A stretch of 64,000 bases of DNA from positions 930,001-994,000 of the forward strand of contig NZ_JARXYP010000001.1 in NCBI RefSeq assembly GCF_029893805.1. The letters run 5' to 3'. Shown here piece after piece: positions 16,669 to 25,069 of the stretch; position 1 is the first letter of the stretch, and each line of letters starts with the position of its first letter. The notes beneath the pieces were generated by a model. The model was not told the origin of the DNA and ran no database searches. It saw only the letters and a program-made list of their open reading frames with translations. This DNA is from Streptomyces sp. SAI-135. GTDB lineage: Bacteria; Actinomycetota; Actinomycetes; Streptomycetales; Streptomycetaceae. The position numbers and the translations under genes were made by a program.

Positions 16669-17252
16669 ATGATCGACCTCGAAGAGCGCGTGAACCGCGT
16701 GTGCAATCCGGACCCGCGTCCCCTCGTCAGCGAGGCGTACCGTTGCTACGTCTCCGGCTCGGCCCGCGGCGCGGCCGTCCTGACCCGGACAGCTGTCCGC
16801 GCCGACCTCATCGCCAAGGCCCAGATCCTCCGTGAAGTTGGCGAGAGCCACGCGAAGGACCTGGTTGCCGATGTGAAGAGTGCGCAGGGCAGTGCGGAGT
16901 CCGAAGCAATTCCGATCATGCTCGCCCGGAGAAGACTCTGCTCGACACGTCGGAGAAGCTCGAGCTGATCGACTTCACCCAGCGCAGCAGCTGGGAGCGG
17001 ATCCGCGACGACCGCCACCTGTGTGCACATCCGTCCATCCGGCCTCTCGGCGAGCTCTACGAGCCGACGATGGTGTACGCCCGCGCCCACCTCGTGGCCG
17101 CGCTGGAGGCCGTTCTCATCCATCCTCCGAGCCAAGGCCGCAAGATCGTCGGCAGCTTCCTCAGGCAGGTCGTAGACCCAATGGTACGGCCAGGCGCCGG
17201 CCGCGCGGCGCCTCCTCCCATTCCCCCGCTCACCTTGTGGCTTCAGAGGTGA
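16669..17252 (+). pseudogene. Frameshifted HEPN-type (DUF4145-like) protein
   Basis: The gene starts well: GGAGGGG before ATG 16669, then MIDLEERVNRVCNPDPRPL and SGSARGAAVLTRTAVRADLIAK. One base appears lost near 16925, after which the next frame continues EKTLLDTSEKLELIDFTQR and RIRDDRHLCAHPS to the end. The second part holds an Rx4H motif (RHLCAH) typical of HEPN RNases. The C-terminus (after about 17200) also looks altered. It probably belonged to an abortive-infection or housekeeping RNase family. It sits divergent to the toxin-antitoxin operon. Confidence 0.6.
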
Positions 17253-18976
17253 TTCTCGGTACGGCTCGTGACGCAGCTGAAGCTGTTGGCCTCGTTGGCA
17301 TTACCATGGCCGTTGTATTTCGGCCAGCTGGGGTACCGGCACAGTGGACGTGATTGGACGGTGGTGGAGTTGCCGTTGTAAGCGATCGGGTGGTTTGGGG
17401 CAGTGCCCTTTGTCACCCAGGAGTCGAGTGCGGAGACTGAGTCCCAAGCCAGATTGAAGACGCCTTCACCGTGGCCGTAGCCCGGTACGGTGTAATAGCG
17501 CATGAACTGCTGAGTTTTCTTGCCATAACGCGCGGCGACCGATTTGTAGTACGCATTGGTGGCGTTGGGTGGGGTGAGCATGTCGGCATTGCCCTGAACC
17601 AGGATCAGCTTGCCGCCGTGTGTGACGAACTGGTCCATGTCGGGGTTGTTCCGGTCGTACTCGGTACCGATTGAATGGATCCGGTCCTTGTACTGCCTGT
17701 AGTCAAGAGACAGGTCCAGAGCAGGTGGCGGTGTTTTCCGCTGCTGGTACCAGTAGTTGAATGCCGGCATGGTCAAGCCGTTGAAGATTGTTTCCGTGCC
17801 TTTGCCTGTCGTGTCCAGCCAGTACGGGCTCAACTTGCCGCCGGCCAGGATCGGGTAACCGCCGAGGGTCGTTGTCCCGTTCGGGAACGGGAAGTCGAAC
17901 TTGTACGGCTTCTGGCCGGACTTGAGCGTGGCGATCTGCACGTCGGAAAGACAGGTGTCGCCGGTGTCTCGACCACCGGGGCAGCGCAGTGCCGTGAACG
18001 TGAACGCCTTCTCACATGCCGACACGTTGGAAATGACGCCATCGGCGGCTTTGTCGAGCGTGTCGCAGGCGGCGAAGAGCGCTTTCCCGAACAGTTGCTG
18101 CTTAGCAGGATCAAGGTAGGCGCCCGGCGTGCCGTAGGCCACTTGCTGCAGATGATACGCAGACCACAGAAGCGCCTGCTGGGAAGCCGGGAAATAGGCG
18201 ATGATGCCGTTGTAGTCGTCGCTGTACCGCTCTGCGGCGGTCAGGGCTTCCTGGCCGCCCTTGGACCCGCCGGCGAAGTACTGGTACCTCGGTGAATGGC
18301 GGTAGTACTGCTCGGTGATCGCGACCGCTGTGTCGCGGGTGCGTTTGACGGCCTCGCCGGAGTAGTTCGAAAACGCGGTTGGGTTCAGTGCGAACGAGCT
18401 GGGCGGGTTGGGCCCGACCGACGCGCCACCGTCGCTGCCGAAGGTGACGTATCCAAGATCGAGAGGAGCGGCCTGCCCCGGGGCGGTCCCCCATCCGAAT
18501 ATGCCCATCCCGGTGACCACGGTCCCGTCGAAGCCGCCACCGCCGAACTGCAGCGTTCGACGGTTCCAGTCGGTCGGGAGATTGACTTCGAAGTTCACTG
18601 GCGGTGCCGATGGATCAACGCTGGTGACATGCCCCTTCACGAGGCAGAATTCGGAAGCGCCCGATGCGGGGTCGGCCGCCTTGAGCGTGGCCGAGGTAAC
18701 GACGGCACCCCGGGTCGGCAGCCCGATCTTCGCCGCAGGAATCGTGGCCCCAGACAACGCTGGACACGCGGCTGCGGCGTCGCTCACCACCACACCGCCA
18801 CCATCGCCGCCACCGTCAACCACGCTCGAAATCGCCCAAGCCGGCTGGCTGAGCATCGACATGGCAAGCAGTGCGGCCGAACCCACCGCGAGTGGAACTT
18901 TCAGCCGCCCGCGATACCGGAATGGATGACGGTGCGCATGCGTCTCAGTCGAGGCTGAGTATTCATCAATTCGCAT
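17243..18976 (-). CDS. Secreted tannase/feruloyl-esterase-family protein
   Basis: This 577-aa exported enzyme has a basic N-terminus, a hydrophobic stretch and a PAWA cleavage site near residue 48. The serine elbow is GGSKGG (Ser238), the acid probably Asp465 in QGNADMLTPP, and the base His502 in GYGHGEG. Tannases and feruloyl esterases of this family normally carry Cys next to both Ser and His (CS-D-HC motif); here both positions are Gly. Other cysteines (in ISNVSACEK, RCPGG, DTCL) remain. It likely cleaves aromatic esters outside the cell. I chose ATG 18976; an upstream GTG gives 12 more residues. Confidence 0.8.
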   Translation of the reverse strand: MRIDEYSASTETHAHRHPFRYRGRLKVPLAVGSAALLAMSMLSQPAWAISSVVDGGGDGGGVVVSDAAAACPALSGATIPAAKIGLPTRGAVVTSATLKAADPASGASEFCLVKGHVTSVDPSAPPVNFEVNLPTDWNRRTLQFGGGGFDGTVVTGMGIFGWGTAPGQAAPLDLGYVTFGSDGGASVGPNPPSSFALNPTAFSNYSGEAVKRTRDTAVAITEQYYRHSPRYQYFAGGSKGGQEALTAAERYSDDYNGIIAYFPASQQALLWSAYHLQQVAYGTPGAYLDPAKQQLFGKALFAACDTLDKAADGVISNVSACEKAFTFTALRCPGGRDTGDTCLSDVQIATLKSGQKPYKFDFPFPNGTTTLGGYPILAGGKLSPYWLDTTGKGTETIFNGLTMPAFNYWYQQRKTPPPALDLSLDYRQYKDRIHSIGTEYDRNNPDMDQFVTHGGKLILVQGNADMLTPPNATNAYYKSVAARYGKKTQQFMRYYTVPGYGHGEGVFNLAWDSVSALDSWVTKGTAPNHPIAYNGNSTTVQSRPLCRYPSWPKYNGHGNANEANSFSCVTSRTENHL

Positions 18977-19104
18977 CCAGCGTATGCCTCTCAGTGTCGT
19001 GTGTCTGGACAAGTCACGCCGGTCAAGGCATGACGAATCGGTCCCCCTCCCAGGCCAGGGAAGTCGCGACTGCCTACGCCGTGCTCAGTGGCGGCCGGCT
19101 TCGC

Positions 19105-20085
19105 TCAGACAGTTACGACGATCTTGCCGAGCGGGTGCCTGCGGGCGTAGTCGACTGCCGCTTCGACGCCGTCGTCGAGTGAGTATCGGCGGGCGATCGG
19201 GGTGGAGAGTCGGCCTGCGGTTGCGGCCTCGGCGACGGCCCGTGCGCCGTTGGTCTCATCGCCCGTCTGCATCACGAAGGCCAGTTCCACGTCGTCGCGT
19301 TCCAGTTGCCGGGGCTCCGGCGGGGGGAAGATGATCGAGATCAGTCGGCCGCCCGGGCGCAGGCTGTGTGCCGCCGCAGGCAGGCCGTCGGCAAAGAGCG
19401 CGAGGTTGAGGACGACGTCGACGCCGCTGGGGTAGTCGTCGTAGCCGACCGTGTGGCGGGCGCCGAGGCTGCGCAGCAGTTCGGCGGCCTCGGCCGTGCG
19501 GGCGGTGGCCGTGATCTCGGCGCCGGCTGCGGCCAGTTGCGGGATCAGGGTCAGACCGACCGCGCCGGTGGCGCCGATGACGAGGACGGACTCGCCGGGG
19601 CGGACTTTCGCGGTGTCCATGATGGTCAGTGTGGTGCCGCCGGCGATCATCAGGGACGCGGCCTGCTCGGCGCCGAGGGCTGCGGGGCGGTGGTCCAGTG
19701 CAGGCGTGTCCGCCTCGAAGACCGCGTAGTCGGCGAGGGCACCGGTGCTCAGCGACGGTCGTACAGGGTCGGCGGCGAGGCTCAACTGGCGGGGCAGGGC
19801 CAGGCCGAAGATCTCGTCGCCCGCACGGAAGCGGGTGACGTCCGGTCCGGCTTCGGTGACGGTGCCCGCGAACTCATTGCCGAGCGTGTAGGGGAACTGC
19901 AGGTCGACCAGGTCGCGAAAGGCGCCGGTGACGACGCGTATGTCGGTGGGGTTGATCGTCGAGGCGGCGATCTTCACCAGGATCTGGCCGGGGCCGGGGC
20001 GTGGGACGGCGAGCTCGGCGATCGTGAGGTGTTCGGGATCTCCGTAGCCGGTCGCGACGAGTGCCCGCATGGTGTCGGTTGTCAT
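19105..20085 (-). CDS. NADPH:quinone-oxidoreductase-like MDR enzyme
   Basis: This 326-aa zinc-independent medium-chain reductase has MRALVATGYGDPEHLTI, PGQILVKIAASTINPTD, LGNEFAGTVTEAG and the cofactor loop VIGATGAVGLTLIPQ, ending GKIVVTV. It probably reduces quinones or enones with NADPH in the cytoplasm. It is divergent to an AraC-type gene across 85 bp that contains a GAGCATC/GATGCTC repeat, so it is likely an AraC target. Confidence 0.85.
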   Translation of the reverse strand: MTTDTMRALVATGYGDPEHLTIAELAVPRPGPGQILVKIAASTINPTDIRVVTGAFRDLVDLQFPYTLGNEFAGTVTEAGPDVTRFRAGDEIFGLALPRQLSLAADPVRPSLSTGALADYAVFEADTPALDHRPAALGAEQAASLMIAGGTTLTIMDTAKVRPGESVLVIGATGAVGLTLIPQLAAAGAEITATARTAEAAELLRSLGARHTVGYDDYPSGVDVVLNLALFADGLPAAAHSLRPGGRLISIIFPPPEPRQLERDDVELAFVMQTGDETNGARAVAEAATAGRLSTPIARRYSLDDGVEAAVDYARRHPLGKIVVTV

Positions 20086-20099
20086 GGGTTCACCATATG

Positions 20100-20125
20100 G
20101 AGCATCTTGTGAGCAGTCGATGCTC
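20100..20125. promoter_or_regulatory. Inverted repeat in the AraC/MDR intergenic region
   Basis: GAGCATC (20100-20106) and GATGCTC (20119-20125) are separated by 12 bp. On the plus side a TAATAT -10 (20159-20164) sits 7 bp before the AraC ATG at 20171, suggesting a leaderless AraC message. Confidence 0.45.
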
Positions 20126-20170
20126 GAACTACTCACTTTCTTGCTCGTTTGCGTCATCTAATATGGACTC

Positions 20171-21103
20171 ATGGATCTCGTTGCGGATGTGTTGGAGGTA
20201 TCCGGGGTGCGGGGCACGATCGGCGCACGGATCGAGGCGGGCGGGAGCTGGTCGATCCCGTTTACGGGGTGCACTCCGGCGGTCCTGCACGTGATTACCG
20301 CCGGCAGCGCCTGGCTCGGGTTCGAACACTTGTCACCGCAGTATCTGGAGCTGGCGGTGGGCGACGTGGTGCTCATGCCGGACGGGCCGCCGCACACGCT
20401 TGGCAGCGCGCCACGGACAAGCACTCCAATAGGCGATCCGGTGATGGCGGCCCGGGCGCTCGAGACGGGTGAGGTGATTCGCCTCGGGTCACAGCCCCCC
20501 CGCACCCGCATCCTGACCATCAGCTACGACTGCGACCACACCGTGCAGACCCAGATCCTCGGCGCGCTCCCGGAGGTGATGCACATCCGCGGGAACCAGG
20601 GCGAGGCCGGTTTCGACGACACCGTCCGGATGATCGGGCGAGAACTGAGTCGTCCACTGCTAGCGGGGAGAGCGGTGCTGAACAGCCTGGTCGACGTCCT
20701 GCTCGTGCAACTCATGCGCGCCTGGTTGCCTACCCAGTCCGGACAACGTGGCACCTGGCTCGGAGTACTCGAAGACCCCCTCGTGCGCAGCGCGATGGAA
20801 CACCTGCACGCTGAGCCCGCACAGCCATGGACCACCGCAACGCTGGCTTCCGCTCTCGGCGTCTCCCGGGCGACCCTGTCCCGCCGGTTCTCCGCAGCCA
20901 TCGGACAGAGCCCGGCCACCTACCTGACACAGTGGCGTATGGACCTGGCAGCAGTTCGCCTACGCAAGACCCAAGACCCGGTCGAGTCCATCGCCGCAGC
21001 GATCGGCTATCAATCGGTACCCGCCTTCCATAGGGCTTTCGCCCGTTCCCACGGTGTGACACCTGGGCGATACCGCGCCGAGCAACGCGAGGAAAGTTAT
21101 TGA
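20171..21103 (+). CDS. AraC-family regulator with cupin N-terminus
   Basis: This 310-aa protein has a cupin-like effector domain (about 5-170, with PPHTLGS) and a C-terminal AraC HTH pair: LASALGVSRATLSRRFSAAIG and SIAAAIGYQSVPAFHRAFAR, ending in the family signature GVTPGRYR. It is divergent from the MDR oxidoreductase and probably regulates it, as many such regulators control an adjacent reductase. Its stop codon is followed immediately by a P-loop NTPase fragment, a recombination junction. Confidence 0.9.
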   Translation: MDLVADVLEVSGVRGTIGARIEAGGSWSIPFTGCTPAVLHVITAGSAWLGFEHLSPQYLELAVGDVVLMPDGPPHTLGSAPRTSTPIGDPVMAARALETGEVIRLGSQPPRTRILTISYDCDHTVQTQILGALPEVMHIRGNQGEAGFDDTVRMIGRELSRPLLAGRAVLNSLVDVLLVQLMRAWLPTQSGQRGTWLGVLEDPLVRSAMEHLHAEPAQPWTTATLASALGVSRATLSRRFSAAIGQSPATYLTQWRMDLAAVRLRKTQDPVESIAAAIGYQSVPAFHRAFARSHGVTPGRYRAEQREESY

Positions 21104-21224
21104 AAACGCTCTTTCAGCCTGCTGGACCGGGTACGAGCCCAGACCGAAACCGGTCTACTCGCACTGATCGGCTCCTGGGGCTCGGGAAAGTCCAGCGTCC
21201 TGGGCAAGGGGATGTGTCAACTCA
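21104..21224 (+). pseudogene. KAP-like P-loop NTPase fragment
   Basis: Directly after the AraC stop the same frame reads LLDRVRAQTETGLLALIG and then SWGSGKSSVL, a Walker A motif in the context seen in KAP-family NTPases. The frame ends where the ISL3-type element begins at 21225. Only about 35 residues remain, with neither start nor Walker B. Confidence 0.5.
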
Positions 21225-22440
21225 ACGGCCCTGGCTCACTGTTGCTGTACGGAAGCGTGAGCCCGGCGATTACAGAGTTCGTATTGCTCGGCCTTGAGGT
21301 TGTCGGGCCTGGTCAGCAGCATCCGGGCGAGCCGGCGCGGGGAGATATGGCTACGGCCGGCGTCCGCACGGCCTTGGTTGATGTACTTGTGCAGGAGGTT
21401 CAGGCATCCCGTGAAGCCGAGAACAGGGACGCCGGGATCCGCGACCCGACGTTTGCGCAGGTGCTCGCGGTAGGAAGCGACCAGGCTGGCACGGTACTTG
21501 GGGACGCGGAGCATCCGCTCGGGCCGGTCGGCGCGCGCGTAGCGGTTGACGGTGTTCAGGGCCAGCTGCAGGCGGCGGGCGCATTTGAGCATGGCCCCCT
21601 GGTCAAGCAGGTGATGCACGTGGTGCCAGCGTTCGAGGCTGGTTCGGGCTCGGGGCCCGTCGTAGATCGGCGCGTCGAGTGCGGTGCCCCAGCAGGTGCT
21701 GTGTGCCTTCACCTCGCTCAGGGCGGCTTCGCATAGGTTCTTCCACACATGCAGCGATCGCCGACCTGCACAGCGTCAGGCAGAGCGTGGCGGAAGGCCT
21801 CGGCGTAGGTCGCTGAGTCGGCACGTCGATCCGCTCGTGGGTCTGGGCGTCGATGATCACGATGGCGTAGCGGTGACGTCGGCGCAGCGCGAAGTCGTCG
21901 ACGCCGATCACGCGGGGCACCCGCCCGACGGACAGCGGAATCCGCAGCAGGGCGCGCAGAGCCGTGTGACGCGACAGACTCACCGCGAGTATCGCCGGCA
22001 GGCGTGCCTCGGTCCGGCCTGCCAACTCCTTGACCACAGCCTTGACTTGCTTGGTCAGAGGGGTCGTACGCCGCTGGTATCGGTCCAGCACGCCAGGCAC
22101 CTGCTCGCGGAAGGTATGCCGACAGCCGTGCGCGGGGCACACCAGGCGCCGCTCCCGCACACGGACTACCACCCGACGCTCGTCGACCGGCACAGCGGCC
22201 ACCGTCCGCCAGTGATACCCGTGCACGCGTCCGGACGAGATCCCGCACACCGGGCAGACCGCAGTGTCTTGCGGTGTCCGTGCTCGCACCAGGATCCGCT
22301 CGCCCTCATCGGCTACGTCCCTCGATGACCAGCGGCAACAGCCCCGAAAACACCGTCTGCACAGGCTCGTTGGCATCCGTCACACGGATGCCAAACAGCC
22401 TCACGACGCTGCCTCACCACCGAATGTGAGACAGGGCCGT
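21225..22440 (-). mobile_element. ISL3-type insertion sequence, about 1.2 kb, inactive
   Basis: ACGGCCCTGGCTCAC at 21225 and, on the other strand, ACGGCCCTGTCTCAC ending at 22440 form terminal inverted repeats (14 of 15 match). Between them lies one minus-strand ISL3 transposase broken into at least three frames. No matching target duplication is visible, and the left flank is a P-loop fragment while the right flank is an AraC gene, so the locus was rearranged after insertion. Confidence 0.65.
21236..22376 (-). pseudogene. ISL3-family transposase, frameshifted
   Basis: Read from 22376: DVADEGERILVRART, a zinc-binding CPVCG and CPAHGC pair, a helical DNA-binding part, then RVIGVDDFALRRRHRYAIVI with the first catalytic Asp, all typical of ISL3 transposases. 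Near 21830 the frame breaks. The last part (21236-21748) is in a third frame, with MWKNLCEAALSEVKAHS and ARADRPERMLRVPKYRA. A further shift lies before 22330. Confidence 0.75.
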
Positions 22441-23415
22441 CTTTTGGACCCTCCCGGACGAGAAGGTGCGGCGGTAGTCGGTCGGGGTGGTCCCTGTCGC
22501 GCGCCGGAAGTGGTGGCGGAAATTCGCCGGGGTTCCCAGACCGCATGCCTGGCCGATGTGGTCTATGCCGGCGTCGGTCGTCTCGAGTAGTTCGCGGGCG
22601 CGGCTGATCCGGGCGGCCGTGAGCCACTTGATCGGGCTGACCCCGAGCTGCGCGGTGAACATCCGGGCGAATGTGCGCTCGGCGACCGCAGCGTGCGCGG
22701 CCAACTCGGCGACCGTCAGCGGGGTGTCGAGGCGGCGCAGGGCCCACTCCAGGGTCGCGCTCAGCTCGGTGCGGTTCGGTGGCGCGGGCGGGCGGGTCAC
22801 ATACTGTGCCTGGCCGCCCTCGCGGTGTGGCGCGGCCACAATTCCGCGGGCGATCGACGTAGCCGTGGCCGCGCCACAGTCCCGTCGCAGAAGGTGCAGG
22901 CAGAGGTCGATGCCGCTGGCCACCCCGGCCGAGGTGATCAGGGAGCCGTTGTCGACGTAGAGCACGCTGGGGTCCACCTCGATGCGCGGATGCCGGCGGG
23001 CCAGCTCATCGGTGAGCAGCCAGTGGGTGGTCGCGCGCTTGCCGTCGAGCAGGCCGGTGGAGGCCAGGGCGAACGCGCCCGTGCAGATGGTGGCGATCCG
23101 CGCGCCCCGGGAGTGCGCCTCGCGGAGCGCGTCCCGCACGTCCGGGGTGGCATCCGGTGGGGTGTCCCGCTCCGAGCCCCGATAGGCCGGCACGATCACC
23201 GTGTCCGCCGTGATCACCTCGTCGAGGCCGTACGGCGCGGTGAGCGACCAGCCGTTGAGGGTCTCGACCGGCCCGGCGGACTGCCCGCACAGGATGACGT
23301 CGTAGCGGCGGTCGTGGAGGCCGAAGGTCTGGAACGGCATGCCGACCTCCATCGGCTGCACACCGTCGAGGGCGAGCACCGCGACGCGGTGGCGCCGCTG
23401 AGACGAACTGGTCAC
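22414..23415 (-). CDS. GlxA-type AraC regulator with DJ-1/PfpI domain
   Basis: This 333-aa protein has an N-terminal DJ-1/PfpI-like domain (about 8-190, with VAVLALDGVQPMEVGMP and TICTGAFALASTGLLDG) and a C-terminal AraC HTH (AAHAAVAERTFARMFTAQLG and IGQACGLGTPANFRHHFRR). The final eight residues, TALSHIRW, are encoded by the terminal repeat of the adjacent ISL3 element, so the native C-terminus has been replaced, but after the HTH. It is divergent from a PfpI-family gene and probably controls it. The GTG start at 23415 lacks a clear ribosome site. Confidence 0.85.
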   Translation of the reverse strand: MTSSSQRRHRVAVLALDGVQPMEVGMPFQTFGLHDRRYDVILCGQSAGPVETLNGWSLTAPYGLDEVITADTVIVPAYRGSERDTPPDATPDVRDALREAHSRGARIATICTGAFALASTGLLDGKRATTHWLLTDELARRHPRIEVDPSVLYVDNGSLITSAGVASGIDLCLHLLRRDCGAATATSIARGIVAAPHREGGQAQYVTRPPAPPNRTELSATLEWALRRLDTPLTVAELAAHAAVAERTFARMFTAQLGVSPIKWLTAARISRARELLETTDAGIDHIGQACGLGTPANFRHHFRRATGTTPTDYRRTFSSGRVQKTALSHIRW

Positions 23416-23485
23416 GGCGGAATCTTATCGATCAGGGGCATTCCTGCTACTCGTCGCGGCGGGGCGGGGCGCGAAGACTGAGGGC

Positions 23486-24172
23486 ATGACAGACACACAG
23501 CCCTACCGCATCACCGTGCTCCTTTTCGACGGCGTCGAGGAACTGGACTTCACTGGCCCGTGGGAGACGCTCCGGATCTGGCAGACGGTGACGACCCGTC
23601 CGGTGAGCGTGCGTACGGCCAGCCTTGACGGGGCGCCCGTACGCTGCGCGCTGGGGTTGACGGTCACCCCGGACGGCGGGATCGACGACGAGCCGCGGCC
23701 CGACCTCATCGTGCACCCCGGCGGCGCGGGCATCGACACGCTCTACGCCGACCAGCCCCATCTGGCCCGAATGCGAGCCCTCGCCGAGCACGGCACGATC
23801 ATGACCTCGGTCTGCAACGGCGCGACGGTCTACGCCGCCGCCGGGCTGCTCGACGGCCGGGCCGCCACCTCCCACTGGCTCGTGCTTGACGAGTTGGCCG
23901 GGCAGCACCCGAAGGTCGAGGTCGTCCGCGACCGGCGCTGGGTGGACGCCGGCCCGGTGGTGACCAGCGCGGGCATCACCGCCGGCATCGACATGGCACT
24001 GCACCTGATCGACCGGCTGGAGAACACCGACATGGCCCGGGCAGTGGCCGGCATGCTCGAGCACCCATGGGACCCACGGGTGGACCTCGTCGCGGCGACC
24101 AGCCCGGAGAACCGCCACCACACGCTCACCAATATCGTCCCGCTGATGCAAGCGGCCCGCAGGGCCGATTGA
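23486..24172 (+). CDS. DJ-1/PfpI-family protein
   Basis: This 228-aa protein has VLLFDGVEELDFTGPWE, DLIVHPGGAGI and the nucleophile elbow TSVCNGA with Cys110, then LLDGRAATSHW. Relatives include isonitrile hydratases and glyoxalase-like or chaperone proteins; the DFxGPxE Glu near residue 27 fits the isonitrile-hydratase-like subgroup. It is cytoplasmic, and it is divergent to, and probably regulated by, the GlxA-type gene 70 bp away. Confidence 0.8.
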   Translation: MTDTQPYRITVLLFDGVEELDFTGPWETLRIWQTVTTRPVSVRTASLDGAPVRCALGLTVTPDGGIDDEPRPDLIVHPGGAGIDTLYADQPHLARMRALAEHGTIMTSVCNGATVYAAAGLLDGRAATSHWLVLDELAGQHPKVEVVRDRRWVDAGPVVTSAGITAGIDMALHLIDRLENTDMARAVAGMLEHPWDPRVDLVAATSPENRHHTLTNIVPLMQAARRAD

Positions 24173-24263
24173 TCGGCCTCAGAGGGCGGTTCGCGGCGTG
24201 CTGTAGCCGGTCAACGCAGTCGTCCCAGCTCGCGTGTGCATCGGGTGCGGGGGCCGGACGCGG

Positions 24264-24995
24264 TCAGGATCCGGACTTGGACTCCTGAAACTCTCGAAGA
24301 TAGTTGTAGATGCTGTAACGGCTCACTCGGAGCCCCTTGGCGGCAAGATCGATCGACTCCCGCAGAGTGAAGAAGCCGCGCTCGTCAAGTTCGCGCACAA
24401 CATTCATCTTGTGGGACTTCTTCATGAGATCGACGCTGACGCCGCTCGCTGCGATGGCGTCCCGCAGGATACTTCGCGCCAGAACGTCGACGGACTCGGG
24501 AAATGTCTCCCGCGGCGCATCTTCTGGTTCTCCAACGCCCTGCTGGTGCAGCGGGAACCCGAGTGTCGCAAGGACCTCCTGGGCACGCATGATGTGGTCG
24601 ATGTCGGCGTTGATGCACAGCGCTGCGACGGTGCGCCCCGTGACCGGAGCGCGGAAGAACAGACTTGACGACTTCAGCACTTGGCCTGAGGGCAGTTCTG
24701 TGCGGTAGCCGATCAAGTCGTCCGGAGGTTCACTGCCGAGTGTTTTCATGCCGAGATCGGTTGGTGGTCCGCCGAGAGAACGGCCCGTGATCGTATTCTC
24801 GATCGCGACAATGGAGTTGGGGAACTTCGTCAGATCGTGCAGCACCACCTCCGTACGCGGGGCGAGTGCCCTGGCCAGGCCCGGGACGATTTGGGAGACG
24901 ACCCGGGTGACGAGCCGTGCATATTCCGTCTCCTCGTCGGTGAAGGAGACCGTTGACTTCTGTGCGGCTGCCACGAATTGTGGCTTTCCCTTCAT
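24264..24995 (-). CDS. DauR-like PAS/HTH regulator (YheO family)
   Basis: This 243-aa protein has a YheO-like PAS domain at about 30-140 (EVVLHDLTKFPNSIVAIENTI, RTVAALCINADIDH) and a C-terminal HTH_22 domain (RELDERGFFTLRESIDLAAK then GLRVSRYSIYNYLRE). Relatives regulate D-amino-acid or other amino-acid catabolic genes. It lies 74 bp downstream of a PLP-dependent dehydratase on the same strand, so the two probably form an operon in which the enzyme acts on a hydroxy-amino acid sensed by this protein. Confidence 0.85.
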   Translation of the reverse strand: MKGKPQFVAAAQKSTVSFTDEETEYARLVTRVVSQIVPGLARALAPRTEVVLHDLTKFPNSIVAIENTITGRSLGGPPTDLGMKTLGSEPPDDLIGYRTELPSGQVLKSSSLFFRAPVTGRTVAALCINADIDHIMRAQEVLATLGFPLHQQGVGEPEDAPRETFPESVDVLARSILRDAIAASGVSVDLMKKSHKMNVVRELDERGFFTLRESIDLAAKGLRVSRYSIYNYLREFQESKSGS

Positions 24996-25069
24996 GATCG
25001 GTGATCCTGATTCGCGGGATTCCAACGGCGTTATGGATGGCGGCGAGGGGCTTCGGACGAAGGTTGAGG

